Part shown: positions 40,231 to 52,997 of the stretch, one piece after another
How the letters are laid out: each line of letters starts with the position of its first letter
Position numbering within the stretch: position 1 is the stretch's first letter
NCBI GenBank assembly: GCA_028023455.1
Contig: JAQFVV010000018.1
Span: 7,347,274 to 7,411,273, forward strand
Direction: 5' to 3'
DNA from: Epiperipatus broadwayi
Lineage: Eukaryota; Onychophora; Udeonychophora; Euonychophora; Peripatidae
Length of the DNA stretch: 64,000 nt
Position numbers and translations under genes: made by a program
Notes under the pieces: model-generated
Seen by the model: the letters and a program-made list of their open reading frames with translations, nothing else
The model's database searches: none
What the model was told of the DNA's origin: nothing

Positions 40231-40480
40231 CTGAAATAATTAGCATTTTTTATTATATCTATGCAGATAATTGTTGCAGACAATAAAAATATTTGAAATA
40301 ATTTATTGTTAAAGAGATATGTTAGTTTATAGAATAATATTTTCTTTTATAGAACAGTTACACTATATTATCCTGATCCAGTTAGTTATTGGCAAGATTT
40401 TTTTTAAGAATAGGGGAATTGTAAGCCAGTTCATTTTTTACTATATGTAATTTAGAAATTTAATGGGGGGGGGGGGAGAA

Positions 40481-41318
40481 AGATTTATTATTTATCTTAA
40501 AACTAAATAAATACCTCTTAATTTCTTTGTATATTTATAATAAGTACTTTCATACATATTTATAGTTATGTAAATAAATTTTTTAAATTATGAGTGTAGG
40601 GTAGAGATATTTTCTATTTATAGTTGTACATATATATATAAGAAATCTAATATTGCAATTTTATTTGCACTTGAAATTATATATATTTTTTGTTTTGGTT
40701 TAAATTAAACACTTAAATTTTCATATTAATTTATTTAAAGATAATGTTTTGTTTACATTTTATATTTGGAATGCAATATGATATAGAAGTGAGATAATAA
40801 CTAAATTATAGGTTGAATTACTATTGTTAAGGACTTTAATTCTAATTATGTTCATAAAAGATGTATGTGAGGATAGTTTATAAATAAGATGGAGAAATAT
40901 TTAATATCTTTTTGTTGTGTACATAAATTTTTATTTAAAAATTATTTATTAGGAAGTTATTTATTTATTTTGAAAATATTTAATGCAATATTTAGATGCC
41001 ACAACATTCTAAAATATTATTAGTTGGTTTTGTCTGTAAATCTATTCAGATAACAATAAAAATTGAACATTACATGACATGAGGATCTTGGTATTTTAAA
41101 AATGTTATGGTGATAGTGACATAGTAAGAAATTTAGAGGGAAATACATTTTTGAAGAGTTTTATTATTATTATTAATACTATTCTTTTGTTTGCTTATTT
41201 TTCTGTTCAGGTTAGTGAAAACCATTTCTACTTTTTTGCTAATATTGCTAAATTTAAGATGAAGAGATTCTTTATAATGCAGGACCAAACAATGAAGATG
41301 CATGGCTAAAAGACCAGG
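40481..41318. other. AT-rich stretch after the gypsy polypurine tract
   Basis: If a 3' LTR exists it should start here, but the sequence does not match 34068-34560 by eye. No gene is seen. Confidence 0.4.
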
Positions 41319-41636
41319 TTGTTTGTAGTTTTTTCAGGCTTAATTTATCTGTTGGTGACCAATTTATCATTTGAAGAGTCATCTAAATCAAGATGTATAT
41401 TTAAGAAAGAAGGTCAACAACAAACAGCAACAACCTACCTAAATCTCTGGAGAAAATCTGCATCAATAACACAATCAATCAAGGCATTTACAAAAACTGT
41501 CAATTTGCATTCTATATTTAACATGCTTATTTCAAGAAAAAACAAGTTTTTGAATAATAAACTAAACCACTATGACATTATTTTGTTATCCAAAACAACA
41601 CTTCTTTTTGCAATATTTTTACTAATGGTCTTCTAA
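41319..41636 (+). pseudogene. Short open frame, possible LINE endonuclease start
   Basis: A 105-codon frame whose second half reads SIFNMLISRKNKFLNNKLNH then YDIILLSKTTL. This resembles the start of APE-type endonucleases (N-I-N-G-x...K...L...D-I-I-L-L-Q-E-T). It is followed directly by repeat family B, as the endonuclease fragment is at 32640. The match is short, so treat as weak. Confidence 0.4.
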
Positions 41637-41938
41637 TAAAAATTGCCAGGACAAACAAGAATTGAAAATAGTTTTGGACTTTAATTAATATAGAATTTTA
41701 AAAAAATATAAAGAAACTGCAAAACATATTATTATTAATATTTTTTTTGTATGTTTTAATTTTTTTTCTTATAAATATAAAAAAATAAAGAACAGATATT
41801 TTGAGATGTAATTAATATACTCTCACACATTTGTATATTTCTTTACTAGGATGAATAGATTAATTTAAATATGCATAAATTTCTTACTAGACAAAAAACT
41901 ATCTAATGTATAATTTTGTTATTATTATTAGTAATATT

Positions 41939-43181
41939 GGTACTCTTTTGATAACCAGGCATAGCCACTTGATGGCACTGTTTATGTGTAAAAACATATA
42001 AAAATGCTGTTTATGCAGCCATACTTATGGCTAATACAACACTTTTGTTGCATTAGCCATTTTAGGTTGCTTGATGGCATTGCACAATAATATTATGGCC
42101 TGTTTTGTGCTTCATTATATTTTATGTGAATTCACACAATTCACAGTTGGCTATCATATTGTGTTATGGTGTTTGTATTTGAAGTGGGCATAATTTTTAA
42201 ATGTTGAATACATAGTATTTTAATTTCTACTTAAATCATGCAGTCTAAATTACTATGAATTGTCACACCATCACCACCCTTCCCTACACAACTTGAAATG
42301 TGAAAAAGATCAGCAAAGGATAGGTCTGAACACAATTTGGCAGATGTAACACAGAAAGTCATGTGTACATGAGTAAATGTATAAGAGAAATAAAATGGCT
42401 GCCAGTTGCCAACCACAGATGCTGGACCTGTGGCCTTTTGTGCAGAGTAATAACATCCTTCCAAATGACAAGAGATGCAACTGCAGTGGAAACATGAAAC
42501 TGTACTTGTACAAAAATACATGCCAATTCTGATGTCAGTGACATTCATGTACTTGAAGGTGTTCAATTCAAAACAAAACTTGGTTGCAAGACCCATAATA
42601 ACGTTTTTGAAAGTGGTCTGTCTGTTATTATAATAAAAATTGAAAAAAATATTTTTCAGAAATTAATAAATCAAAACACAACAAAAGCTATTTTGGGTTT
42701 AGAAGAAGAATAAACAAAAATAAACAAAACATTAAAAAAAAGAGAAAAAATTCATTAAAAAAAGTGTTTTTTTTTTTTAAAAAATTGTGATTGTTTTTAA
42801 ATTTTTTTTTTGAAAAACCGGTAAAAAAAAAGTAGAACAAGATTTTGTTAAAAAAAAAGTTAATACAAATACTGAAAATTATTATTTTTTCTTTTAAAAA
42901 ATAACATAAAAAAATTAAAGACATAGTATAAAAATAAAGGTCTTGGAAATAAAAAAGGTGTGATTGTTTTTATTTTTTGTTTTCAAAAGCCAAAAAAAAA
43001 AAAGGAGAACAAGATTTTATTAAAAAGAGAAATTACAAAATAAAAAAAAAAAAGATTTGTTTTTCTTTTTGTTTCATTTTATTAATAAAATAAAAGTCTT
43101 AGCCCAGTAAGGCTACATTTTATTGTTTGTTCATAAAAACAATGCCATCAAATGGTCATGCCTGGCTATCAAATAACTACC
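41939..43181 (+). mobile_element. Merlin-like TIR transposon, ~1.24 kb
   Basis: The left end is GGTACTCTTTTGATAACCAG; the right end reads GGTAGTTATTTGATAGCCAG in reverse complement, and homology continues for about 40 bp (GCATRRCCAYTTGATGGCAYTG). The uninterrupted paralog at about 33048-33070 shows the insertion point. The target duplication is blurred (GTAATATT left, TTATTATT right). GG-starting TIRs and a transposase-like N-terminal remnant suggest Merlin, a different family from the element at 21311. The right half is low-complexity A/T runs without coding capacity. Confidence 0.7.
42400..42630 (+). pseudogene. Possible Merlin transposase N-terminal remnant
   Basis: One frame gives WPFVQSNNILPNDKRCN then CSGNMKLYLYKNTC; a second gives FKTKLGCKTHNNVFESGLSV. 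Together they recall the N-terminal zinc-binding region of ISXO2-like transposases: a 'gLlP' turn, C-x-C and C pairs, then S-I-R-x-x-S-x-F-E-x-S-x-L-x-I. Frames are broken and no DDE core follows. Minus-strand open frames here (42231-42596 and shadows) are unrelated readings. Confidence 0.4.
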
Positions 43182-43840
43182 TTATTATTAGTTGTGTTTA
43201 ATTCATAATAATATATTTAACCATTAAAAATAGGTTTCAAAAGTCAATGAGTTTTGCAGTCATTTTTCTTGTAGTAAAAATAGGAATGCAGGGTTTTATA
43301 GAAACTATAGATAAGATCATCAGTGTATATACATATTTTAAAATATAATGGGTCTTGAATAATTGCATTAAAGCACACATTTATTCAGTCCTTTTTAAGA
43401 TACAGATGTTTTCAGAAGTTGATATATATGTTGTATAGCACACATATATTTATTTTGTACTAATATATTTTAGACACTTAGTCAAGGGAGTCATATTGTT
43501 GTCAGTTTTAAATAATGTTTATGAGAAATTAAATGCATTTAAGCTTGAGAAAAATTTAATATGATTCAAGAATTATTCTAACCATTCATTGGAGGAAATA
43601 TATTAACTTATTTAATACTTAAATATTATTTATACATATGATATAGATATTCTTTGTTCATACCATAAGACAAGCAATATCACATCCATACGTGTTATGT
43701 GTTATGATAAATACTTATTGCATATATCCTTTTTTAAGATAATCAAAAATTAAAGAAATGCTAAGTAAATGTAAGAATTATTATAATATTATTATGCCTT
43801 TCTAATGAGAATGTAAATAAAATGTGAACTTATTCCCCCT

Positions 43841-43841
<1 letters not shown>

Positions 43842-43914
<73 letters not shown>
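43842..43914. repeat. (TA)n microsatellite, 73 bp
   Basis: About 36 uninterrupted TA units next to the end of repeat family B copy 2. Confidence 0.95.
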
Positions 43915-43915
<1 letters not shown>

Positions 43916-45616
43916 CATACTTTGTTTTAAGACTATTATTCACTTTTTACTATAGTTTTACTTACTATATTTTAATATCTAAACTTCAGTACATTTACTT
44001 GTTTGATGATTATTATTTTATATCTCTTTGTAACATTTTATTAGACAATAAATTTTATATTTATTATTTCATTATGCAATTATTCAACTATATTCTTAAC
44101 TATGAGAATGAACCAGCACTTCAAACAGAAGGTGGAACACCATTGATAGCATTATCATCAATGATACCCATGGCCAGATCAGACCACATTTCCTGACCAT
44201 AGCCCACCTTGACTGCTGGAACAAAAACCTGTCATCCAAAGCATTTTATTTGTTTTGAGGTCAAACTCAGGTGCAAACTTACCATATGTTATATAGCCAG
44301 CATGCTTGGATGACAGGCACACCAACCAAAACTTGAAATATCCCAAACTAGTTCCTACTTTTAATCAAGGGGGTCCAGTGCCTTAACATAACACATATAA
44401 ACATTTATATCTTTAAATAAATAATGACAGAGAGAGAATAGATCAAATAATAATTAAGCAAACCTTAGTATTTATTCATATACACACATTGTAATATAAC
44501 ATAATAAAATTGTATGCAGAAAAATATAAATGATTCTTTCAGGCTAAATAGTCCTTACTTAAAATTCATTTCATTAAAAAATATAAAGTGACTACAGACA
44601 ATTTTTATGGAAAATATATTTATCTAGATTTTCATGAGATTGAGATGACACTGTTCATTTGATTTTGTTTTTTATTAGTGTTACTTTCCACCAATTAGCT
44701 TTTTGGTCTTCATCAATGGTTCCAGGGCTTGTCTTCCATTCTTTGGCATGACAATGGGGAAGAGAGAAAGTAGCAGCAGAAACTATTTTATGTCTTAATC
44801 ATTGGTTTTAGGCATTAATTCCAGGTATTGACAGTTGATTATTGTGGATAACTTAGGTCATGAAGCCCAGTCAAACAATTCTAAGGGAGTCTAGCAATGC
44901 ATGTTGTTAGTTCTGCAGCTTCTGCAATAATATTTTCCACATTAATAATGACTGGCTCTATACTGTACTTAGATGTCTGAATCTCTGTATAACTGGATGA
45001 ATCAAGCAATGAATATCATAATAAATTCAATAACAGCATAAAGACCAGAATAAATAACAATAGACAGTTGCAACTTGTATACCCTTTTTCTCCCATTATT
45101 CTTTTCCTTAACCTAGCTTTAAATTGTATCATACTTTAAAACTATTGTTTTAATTAAATTTTACATATTTCTTTAATTTAATTGATTTTTATATTTTTCT
45201 TTAATCTAATCTGTTTTCTAGATTAATATACTATCTCTTCACATGTATTCTGATGAGATAGTTTACAGAGCTTGTAATTATTACAATTATTGGTTTTGAT
45301 TTTATTATTCTAGACATCTTACTGGCATTCCAAAAGTTTGCTTTCACTAATTAATTAATCTTTTTTTATTTTAGATTTTTTTCATGAAGATTTATTTTTA
45401 GACATTTTATTCTTTTAATTTCTTTTAGCTTACAAAAAGGAGAGTAAGTTTTTAAATCTCTTTTTTTTTCTAATTCTTTTTCCCACCCATTTTTAATAAA
45501 TAGTTTTTATTCTATTTTAAAAGAACATATAACACTATCTTTTACTTCTACAAAACTACATTTTAAAACTACTTCTTAAATAATTATTTCTTTACCTATA
45601 TTTTCAAATAAATTTG

Positions 45617-45618
<2 letters not shown>
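43915..45618. other. Intron with a GC-richer island (about 44100-45000), unassigned
   Basis: The island stands out from its neighbours. The plus strand contains ENEPALQTEGGTPLIALSS in a short frame ending at 44194. The minus strand near 44880-45005 reads SSSYTEIQTSKYSIEPVIIN followed by VENIIAEAAELTTCIARLP. These look like pieces of decayed coding sequence, possibly from a transposon, but no family is recognised. Confidence 0.3.

Positions 45619-45648
<30 letters not shown>
45619..45648. repeat. (TA)n microsatellite
   Basis: About 14 TA units; followed by TTGTGCCCTTTTCTATAGGT, which recurs in similar form near 16915 beside another TA tract. Confidence 0.9.
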
Positions 45649-45650
<2 letters not shown>

Positions 45651-46499
45651 GCCCTTTTCTATAGGTCAGTAATAATTCATAACAGTCAATTACTAAAAAA
45701 TTTTAAATTTAGAATATGTTCTTTTAATACATTAATTATATTAAGTCAATTATATCTTTAAAGTACAATTTGAAGCTAAAGAGAATACGTAGTATATAAA
45801 ATCATTTAAAAATAGTTATATAAAGCTTAAAATATTGTTTCATATGGTTGTAAAAGCTGGCCATATTAAATAACACAGCTATAAATAATTAAAAGTATAT
45901 TTAAAAATCCGATTTTAATAGTGTAAAACGTATGATTTAATAAATGCTATATTTAGATTTGTAATCATATTTAAATAGTAAAAATTAATATAGTATATTT
46001 TAAAATAAACTTTATGATGGTGAAAATTATATCTAGTTCTATATTTTCTAAATTATTCTTCCAAATTTTTTATAATTATTTTATATAATATAATAAGTGT
46101 ATCAATTTTATTAGTCTAGGCAGAGAAATAGATTGAAAATCGTCTGTCAAAGTTATTAATCACGTGATTTTTTAATGTATACTATCACACACTGCTTGTT
46201 TGAATTAATAACAAAGTTTAAAATATTTTAAAAGTTATATTATAGAATTGGATAGAATTATTGCCTATCATAAAAGTAAATAGTATTAAACACTAAGTTA
46301 ACTATCATATGTAATGTTTAAGTAATGTAATAAAGACGAATACAGATATAATAAAAATTAAATATTTTATTTAAATAAAAATAGATAAATTGAATAGATA
46401 AATGGAATAAGTTATTAAATGTTATTTTAAAAGTTATTTTAAATGTTTAAATAGTTTTAATAAAATAATAATTTATTTAAAAGTAATATTTTAAATAAT

Positions 46500-49400
46500 A
46501 TTTTAGGTTCATTACGTCATCATTTTTTATTTTCAAATATAATTCTACTATAAATTGGAAATATGTAAATTTTTTCTCAAGCTAAAGTAAGAATTGGCCA
46601 ATAAGAATAGGTATTCTTACAGACGATAAATATCGTTGTAACTAAGTTATAGCGGGAGATTAATAATGTATTGAAACCGAAGAAAGGTAAATTATAACTA
46701 TCAAAAGATAGTATTTTTAAAATCTTTTATTTTAGTCAATTTTTTTTAGTACTTTCTTATAACTTTATCTGCAAAAAAAAACTAATTGATAATTTTAAAA
46801 AATATTTTTTGCAAAAGAGAGTATAAACTAAAAAATATTTTAATAATTTCGTTCAACATGCTTTGTTAAATTTTTTTAAAGTTCTTTATCAGTCGTATTT
46901 TATCTAAAAGTTTAACCTAAACTACGCAATAAAAAATGGATATACTACGAAATAAAATGGATATAAATTGTAATGCTGAAAAAATATTTGAAATATTTAT
47001 TGATACAGCTTTATTAATATTTCACCGAAGAACTGTTTTGGTACATAAAAACCACAGCTCGGACATTATACGGAGTCTAAAAATGTATGGAAACGTATTA
47101 TTTATAAACTGATCCAAGATTTATTTTTAAATAGTAATAAGACAATTATATTTCATGGATTATTTTATATAATATGATATTCAAAGGAGTAAAATGTTAT
47201 ATCCTTTCTGAAGGTAACATTTTTTTTTATTTTAAAATGATATATAAAAAATACCAAATGAAAGTTTAAATGTATCAAGAAGGAAACAGAGATAAAAAGT
47301 GAACACATAGATGAATAAAAAAAATGGATCCATGGAAATACAAATAGTACTTAAAAGTTTATCGAATATTTTTAAAGTTAAATTAGATGGATTGATGCAT
47401 CGGATATGCAGAGAATATTGGTAGAGAAGATTAAGAAGCTTCACGGGATTAATTAATATTATCGTCCTAAAAATTAAAACCAAGGATTATTTTCTAAATT
47501 TTACTAAATGGATTAATAATTATTTTTATTTTAAACTTTAACGCGCTTGGAGAACATTTTTAAAAAACTCTAGAGAAAATAATAAGCATTTTGGACTTAT
47601 CAGGAACTATCGTCAAGAAAATATGTAACTATAGTTTTGATTCTTTTTATTTTGTTAACCTAGTTTAAATCTAAATTTTTATATAAGATTAGGAAAAACA
47701 TAAAAACATTAACTTGTTAATATTAAAATTTTATAATATAACAATCTAATAATTTAGCTAAAAAATATTTTAATATAAAGTGTATGGGTGTGAATTTTTT
47801 TTATATCTGCAATGCTCAAGTGGATAAAGAAAAGCCTACTGAACACGATGACTAGATAAAGGTTATTGGTAATAATAATAACTATTGATAATTTATAATG
47901 TATATTTTTTTTGTGTTTTCTTTAGATCATCCATAAATTGGAAGAATGAAGTGTAAAAGTTTTTTTTTTTTTACTTATATGTACCGCATTTTATACAACA
48001 TTTTAAAAAAACATTATGAGATAGGATTGATTTGAAAATATGCATACGACAATTTTTTTTTATTTTTTTTTATTAGTGATATAATCCAACATAACAAATA
48101 ATTATGTGATTCTTTTAAAATTTTTATGATATGGGATATTCAAATATTGTCTAAGTAGATTGTATATGATTAAACATACAGAGCAATGAAGTAAGCAGAC
48201 TTTTCTTATGGGATAGTAAGATTGTTTAACTATTAATGAATTTTATTTATTGTTTTGTAAATGCAGATAGTTATTTATCGATGTAAGATGTAGAAAAATC
48301 TTGAGAAATAATGTTGAGATAGTGGCTTGGAAGTACTTAGTGAACAGGAAACCAAGATGATGTATTTTAAAAAATAGGATGTTATAAGGAATGGAAATAA
48401 TATTTAGTCTTTATGTGGTTATCAGCATAGTTAACATAGCCCTATGACTGATACACATTTTATTTGGACAGTGTTTATATTACTTTAAATATTTGATGTT
48501 CTAATAAAGCTGAAGAAATAGCTTTAACATCGTCCCTGTACTAGAGGATATTAGGCAGATAAATGTCCTACCTCTTCGCACTGTACCATGATTTTGAGAT
48601 ATGTTAAGAGTAATACTCTAGCTTTCTTCCTTAATCCTATGCATCTGTTTTCGCTATCTTTATTTCATGTAACTGCATCGTTTAGTAAGATATTTTAAAA
48701 GAAATGATAAATAATTTAGAACTAAGGTTGTGCTATCGTTTTTGTATAAGATTAGTTTAGTTGCTTATAAGGAGCAGAATGTTATAACTTAAAATTGAAG
48801 ATCCAAAGTGTCCTAGGGAAAGAAAAGAATCATAAAATATATTTTGAATTTTATTTCGGAAATGAAATATAAAATTTTTAAAATAAGGTATCTAAACAAA
48901 GATATTTTTTTTAAAGTGATAATAATTTTAAATGCTTTAGTATTATTTTTTTTTAAGAGAAAAATAAGTATTGCATATTTTTTTAAAATACAATAGTACA
49001 AAGTAGATTATGTAAACAATATGCATAGTATATTTTTGTTTATTGATTAACAGAAATCTATTAATGATTAAACTTATATCATACTAAAGTAAGGCTTAAA
49101 GAAGAATATATTATGATTAGTAAACATTGTGTGATAAATACTAAAATCTAGTACTGAATTTTGGATAATAGTTTGTGTAACATCTTTGACTTTGCAAGAT
49201 GAATTTTTTTTTTAATATTTTGAGAAATCCATACTCATTATAAAATTTTGTTTTCTATAGAATGTTTTTCTAAATATGAATTTTTTTTTTTAAAAAATAA
49301 GATAGTTTAATAATATTAAGGATAAAATGCTGTTGCTAATAAAGTAGATAAATATACTTGTAATAAGTTAACCATGATGAGAAACCAAATAATAACATTT

Positions 49401-49876
49401 TTTTAAAATTTTGTCCTAAATCTAAATAAAGACATGATTGAAATATAAATTATTTTTTTTTATAACTCGTAAATCAAACTGTAAAGTAAAAAAAAGGTTA
49501 AGGATATCCACTGTAAATAATGTAAATAAATTGTTTAGTTATTTATTGTTAGTAATAAACTTTGTTAAATTTTGTTATTTAAAAAATTTTGTGTCAGAGT
49601 TATTTATTTCTCCACATCGCTGCATGAAAACACAATATATGCATAATAACTGAAACAAATATATAATTTTGCACACAAAAAATAAAGAATTATTTTAAGA
49701 ATTTTAAATATTTTATTGGTTAGATTATAATTAAATAATCATAATTTTACATTGTTATTGGTCATAAATCAGTTATCACAATATTATGTTAAATTATATG
49801 CTATCTGTTGCCACACATATTTTGTTTGTCAGAAAATTAAAATGCTACCACATATTTATTATATCATTACATACTT
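46500..49876. other. Intron, slightly CpG-richer around 46.5-47.1 kb
   Basis: Apart from the small open frame below, no exon or element is recognised. CG dinucleotides are more frequent at about 46500-47120 than elsewhere in the intron (GACGATAAATATCG, GCGGGAG, ACCGAAG, GCTCGGAC). A possible donor (GAAG|GTAAAT) occurs near 46685. Listed minus-strand frames (47232-47483, 48813-49001) look random. Confidence 0.35.
46936..47112 (+). CDS. Small hypothetical open frame (58 codons), doubtful
   Basis: ATG at 46936 to TGA at 47110-47112. The product begins MDILRNKMDINCNAEKIFEI and continues with IDTALLIFHRRTVLVHKNHS. Composition is more protein-like than the F/I/Y/K readings usual in this AT-rich DNA, and it lies in a slightly CpG-richer patch. 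No homologue is recognised, and chance is a fair explanation at this length. Confidence 0.2.
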   Translation: MDILRNKMDINCNAEKIFEIFIDTALLIFHRRTVLVHKNHSSDIIRSLKMYGNVLFIN

Positions 49877-50172
49877 AATTGTAATTATTAATTAGAGAAA
49901 ATATAACTTATTATTAAAAATTTCGGCTGAACGTTTCCGAGGAACCATGCCTCAACTCATAGCCTCATCCATGCCATTAACAGAAAGGACACATGCTTCG
50001 AGATCTCGAAAATATGGGCTACGTAACAGTAGCTTATTTGAATATTTACATTTGCATATATTTATTACACTTTTCATGAAGGCTATGAGTATGAGGCATG
50101 GTTCCTCGAAAACGTTCAGCCGAAATTTTTTAATAGTAAGTTATATTTTCTCTAATTAATAATTACAATTAA
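49877..50172. mobile_element. MITE with ~90-bp terminal inverted repeats
   Basis: The left arm (AATTGTAATTATTAATTAGA ... TTTCGGCTGAACGTTTCCGA ... CATAGCCT) is matched by the complement on the right (AGGCTATGAG ... AAACGTTCAGCCGAAA ... AATTACAATT). Arms are over 90% identical by eye with a ~115-bp unique core. The open frame at 49947-50159 is a reading through the arms. Confidence 0.85.
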
Positions 50173-50779
50173 GCATTTTTGTTTTTACATATAAGGAGAA
50201 ATTAAAACCATATTTATATCATTACATGAAGAATATTATTATTGTTATTTATTACTATTAGTTTAAGTGTAGTAGATTATGACATAAAATCCCTTCTCAT
50301 ATTTTACTACCGTATTTTTTAAATTAACTTAGAATAAGCTTTATGAACCTGAGATTATTTTATTTGAGCTAGATTATTATTATTAAATAGAAGATTAAGA
50401 TTTAATTATTAGTTTAATCTTAGTGAGTAGAAGTTATTAAAGTCGTAAGAATACTATGAGTTTGTTATTTGAAATAGTAATAAAAGGGGGGATAGGTTCT
50501 TATGCCATTGAGGTAGTATCCTGCAGGATATTGACTCAATGTAATCTATCTTGTCGACTGTATTTTCACTTCAAGTCTCATGAAAATATTAAATATTTAT
50601 TTAATTTATTTTTATAAACTGAACCTTATTCGTATTGTAAATTTGAGCTAGTGAAATATTTTAATTTTAGTACTGAATATTTTATTTATTAATTATTAAC
50701 TGAGATAGAACCTGTTTTATTTTATACCATATATTATCCGGAAGTGAAGATGCATAATTACAGGGCAGAATATATATAT
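50173..50779. other. AT-rich intron, no gene seen
   Basis: No supported feature between the MITE and the LTR-like repeat. Confidence 0.5.
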
Positions 50780-51262
50780 ATATATTCATAAGATTTATCA
50801 CTTATCAAAAGTCTTGCATCACACTGATTATAAGAATTCATTCAGATATTTCATTTTACCCTGAGATTCTTAAAATAACATTAACACATACTTGAAATTT
50901 AATTGTAACATATTTTACTCAATGTTAAAGAGAAGTTAATTTTTGAAAACATATTAGATTTTATATTTATTAAATGTAATTCAGATTTAATAAAATGTTC
51001 TTTTGATTTTAATTACATTTTTAACTGATTCTTAAATCTCATTAATTTATATAATAATGTTTAGATTTAAATTTATAAAGTCATGATTAAGTCAATCTAA
51101 ATCCCACTTATTTACAGTTACAATTTGTTTGCCCAAAAATCTGTAAGGCATTAACAAAAGAAACTAATTCCATTATTTACTATTGCTATTTTGACACCTG
51201 AATTTGTGGGCATGTAAAATAACAAAGCCTCTGTCTCCATTACATACAGTTACAATATATAT
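50780..51262 (+). repeat. LTR-like repeat, copy 2
   Basis: Collinear with 34068-34560 through TTCATAAGAT, AAAAGTCTTGCATCACA, CCCACTTATTTACAGTTACA and GCCCAAAAATCTGT. A gypsy-type fragment lies 2.4 kb downstream (53664), echoing copy 1's position before the gypsy element at 34963. It may be a 5' LTR of a second element or a solo LTR. Confidence 0.5.
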
Positions 51263-51568
51263 ACTGAAATGGATATTTAAATATACATATTACATGAGAT
51301 ACTTAAAACTATGTTAAAAATATTTAAAATATATATATATTATTTTTATTATTAATAATGAAAAAGGCTGTCAGTTTAATAAATAAAATAAAGAGAGTTT
51401 GGAATAGATCAAAAGTCAGTTAGTAAGTAAACAAAAATGAAAATAAAATTCTGTATCTGAATTTCAGGTTAAAATAAAATGAAAAGTAGTGAAAGAGAAA
51501 AATATAATTAAAATATATTGCAGTTTAAAATTTTTAATTAAATTTGCTATTTAAGGTAAATGGCTTAT

Positions 51569-51670
51569 TTTTTTTCATGTGTCATAGCATCGGGTGAGAA
51601 GTGAACCCAATAACCCAGGACAACTGCTTGTAAGGCAGCTATGTTGACCTCTTGACCACCAATGCTTGAC
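51569..51670 (-). mobile_element. tRNA-derived SINE with 11-bp target duplication
   Basis: On the minus strand, TGGTCAAGAGG (box A-like) is followed about 40 bp later by GGGTTCACTTCTC (box B-like), then GATGCTATGACACATG and an A tail. AAATGGCTTAT flanks both sides (51558-51568 and 51671-51681) as a target-site duplication. It is related to the copy at 62089-62176. The mutated tRNA body and A tail show retroposition, not a working tRNA gene. Confidence 0.85.
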
Positions 51671-51681
51671 AAATGGCTTAT

Positions 51682-52966
51682 CTTTTCTTTTAAATAAAAG
51701 TACAAATTCCAAAATGTTGCAATGTATTATGAAAATTAAACAAAACTAATTGTGTAAAGGTAATGTAAAGATTATAAAGTCACTTAATAAAATAATGTAA
51801 ATTAAATATTAATTGTAAAGGAAAAAAGAATAAGAGTATTGTAATGTAAATAAGTTGCAAAATTATTGTCTAAAATTATTTACTTAGAGAAAAATACAAT
51901 CTAATCAAAGATTAAAATAATTTTGTAAATTATCTGATCATGAAGAGATTGTGTTTTATTTCACATATAACTCTTATCCATTTCTTCTTTCTCCCTCTAT
52001 ATTTTTCATCTTTTTATATTTGCTTAAAGTGTTAAAGGAGCGTTGATGAGTTTATAGTGGATTGTGTTTTACTGAAAACAGTAATCCATCCAACTGATTC
52101 AATAATAAATACTGTAATTAATGTTGTAATTCAAATAAAAATATTAACTAATTAGAAAAAAGATTGAAACTGATTAATGATGTGGGTGAGCTTAGACAAT
52201 GGTTTATCAAGATATGAAGACTGCTAAATTTTCATTAGAATTATTCTGTTGCATTCTGGTATTATTTATTCTGCTATTATTTTAATTCAAATCCTGTTAA
52301 TTGATTCAGCTGCTGCTATCTGCATTAATTTCTTCTCATTTATCATCTGCTGAATTTTGTGGACTTTCATTGAGAATGTATAGTTTGTCTTTCACCAATG
52401 TATAGCTATTTATGTGGTTGTCCTGACATCATCATGCAGTGCTAAACTTGCAATGGAGTGTTCATTAGGTTTTCATTACCCATTTCTGTGCATTTGACAG
52501 TCTGAAATGTGACAAAACTTTTTGATCTATCATTGGCTGAGATATCTACTCACCATTAACAAGGACTACTTTTGAATAAGATCGCAAAGAAATATGCTGC
52601 CTTGAAAAAAAGAAGCCACAAGTCATTAAAAGAAAACAGGAAACCTGTTCAACAATGACATCCACACTCTGTAACCTGTCAAGATGACAAAGGTGATCAT
52701 TCCAGTAAAACTAAAGAAAAAGCAAGATTGATATAAGAAAACCATTCAAAATCTAGATGTAAATTGATATGCAGGAATAAGATTTCATTCTCTTAATAAT
52801 TTTTTATAAAATTAAAAATGATAAATTCTTACTACCTAGTTAAAGTAGACTTAACTATAATGAATAACTTTGTAATTAGTTTGAATTTTATTTTATTTTT
52901 TATTCTTTTTATTATTATAATGTTTTTTTTGTAAATAAATGTTTTATTTGTTAATTTGGCCTAAAT

Positions 52967-52997
<31 letters not shown>

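Larger units (their letters stand above)
34963..40480 (+). mobile_element. Decayed Ty3/gypsy retrotransposon
   Basis: The order is gag-like coiled-coil region (34963-36980), protease end, reverse transcriptase, RNase H, integrase and a polypurine tract. The tract is a run of 12 G followed by AGAAAG at about 40464-40481. The reading frame is broken by many stops and shifts, so this is an inactive fossil. Protease-polymerase-integrase order and the motifs listed below fit Ty3/gypsy. No env-like gene is seen, and no clear 3' LTR was identified after the polypurine tract. Confidence 0.85.
41630..43840 (+). repeat. Dispersed repeat family B, copy 2 (interrupted by Merlin-like element)
   Basis: Similar to 32640-33800 in two blocks, 41630-41938 and 43182-43840, separated by an insert with terminal inverted repeats. 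It ends at AATAAA (~43815), then an unmatched TA array. Confidence 0.8.

Noticed and set aside
42231-42596. 121-codon minus-strand frame with many cysteines, and two shadows
   Set aside because: Transposase-like pieces occur on the plus strand in the same place, and the minus frames overlap each other without family resemblance.
49947-50159. 70-codon plus-strand open frame
   Set aside because: It runs through both arms of a MITE and has no independent support.
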